Positions 44,060 to 44,351 of a stretch of DNA of 44,351 bases are shown piece by piece. The stretch spans positions 1 through 44,351 of the forward strand of contig JAEUVZ010000046.1 of the NCBI GenBank assembly GCA_016786665.1, in the 5' to 3' direction. The stretch is from Flavipsychrobacter sp. GTDB taxonomy: Bacteria > Bacteroidota > Bacteroidia > Chitinophagales > Chitinophagaceae. Each line of letters begins with the position of its first letter. Position 1 is the first letter of the stretch. Both the position numbers and the translations under genes were made by a program. The notes under the pieces are model-generated. The model ran no database searches, had not been told where the DNA came from, and saw only the letters and a list, made by a program, of their open reading frames with translations.

Positions 44060-44351
44060 CTACTGTATAGTAATCTTAGTGACCCAGGTCTTGTCCTCGC
44101 CCACTATACGCAGTGAGTAGGTACCCGGGGCCAGGTCGCGAATAACCACGGTTTGCGTTCCTGTATTTACGAATGAGTATTGTGCTATTGATTTACCCAG
44201 CAGGTCGCTTACCTCCAGCTGCATCGGCTTACCAATCATCTTGTTCAGTGAGAGGTTAAAGGTGCCGCGGGAAGGATTGGGGAACAGCACTACATCGCTA
44301 TTATTAGCTACATCGTTCACGCTCACCACATCGTTCTCTACTATGTTAGAC
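44060..44351 (-). CDS. C-terminal end of a T9SS-secreted protein (5' part off the window)
   Basis: 97 residues remain, open to the right edge. The last 80 form a type A T9SS sorting domain: VVLFPNPSRGTFNLSLN, LEVSDLLGKSIAQYSFVN, VVIRDLAPGTYSLRIVGED and the end TWVTKITIQ. The conserved FPNP start, the GK turn and the PGTYSLRI block are the recognition signals that the PorU/PorZ complex cuts and exchanges for A-LPS. The catalytic or binding part of the protein is not in the window, so its function cannot be given. A GTG at 44329 is only an internal codon. Confidence 0.88.
   Translation of the reverse strand, partial: SNIVENDVVSVNDVANNSDVVLFPNPSRGTFNLSLNKMIGKPMQLEVSDLLGKSIAQYSFVNTGTQTVVIRDLAPGTYSLRIVGEDKTWVTKITIQ

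Noticed and set aside
1-44351. tRNA, rRNA, CRISPR arrays, prophage or insertion sequences
   Set aside because: No cloverleaf-like segment, spaced repeat array, transposase or phage gene was seen.

Overview
The window is a piece of a Bacteroidota chromosome, probably from the Chitinophagales/Chitinophagaceae side of the phylum (phylum call strong, family call weak). The pointers are: type IX secretion (T9SS) C-terminal sorting domains on two proteins, a TamB gene overlapping a lipidated Omp85 protein (TamL type), a GSCFA protein beside a bactofilin, TonB-dependent uptake, tetratricopeptide sensor kinases, and many TAnnTTTG-type -7 promoter boxes with few Shine-Dalgarno sequences. I support 32 protein genes (two cut by the window ends), no rRNA, no tRNA and no CRISPR array.

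Layout. 1-6621 (minus): tamB-tamL envelope pair. 6696-7379 (minus): DUF421 membrane protein with a zinc ribbon. 7453-10878 (minus): icmF, fused cobalamin-dependent isobutyryl-CoA mutase. 11063-11839 (minus): small beta-barrel protein. 12206-14016 (plus): pssA, purS, rsmI. 14058-16537 (minus): LEA14-like lipoprotein, C-terminal transketolase subunit, SUI1/YciH factor, dtd. 16701-18071 (plus): mnmE. 18089-25449 (minus): a sensory block made of a LytTR regulator with a HisKA_2 kinase and a NarL regulator with a HisKA_3 kinase; the two pairs flank three small secreted or lipidated proteins of unknown function. 25626-28742 (plus): beta-helix-like lipoprotein, AHSA1/SRPBCC protein, DEAD-box helicase. 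28873-39224 (plus): TonB-dependent receptor under a probable metal-repressor operator, a 1597-residue M4 metalloprotease secreted by T9SS, an orphan lipoprotein, and an RND/MMPL transporter. 39225-39619: gene-free stretch with two copies of a dispersed repeat. 39620-41404 (minus): yidC. 41582-43071: frameshifted bactofilin converging on a GSCFA gene. 43276-43983 (plus): clpP. 44060 to the right edge (minus): the T9SS tail of a secreted protein.

Most genes are housekeeping or envelope genes. Envelope biogenesis is over-represented (TamB/TamL, YidC, PssA, RND transporter, bactofilin, beta-barrel protein, many lipoproteins). The points most worth a second look are the metal-operator promoter of the TonB receptor, the two-kinase block with its orphan lipoproteins, the bactofilin reading-frame break, promoter boxes so close to start codons that mRNAs should be leaderless, a hairpin/G-run element in front of rsmI and mnmE, and a set of very long perfect hairpins at gene ends. 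I found no clear candidate for a wholly new defence or mobile system.
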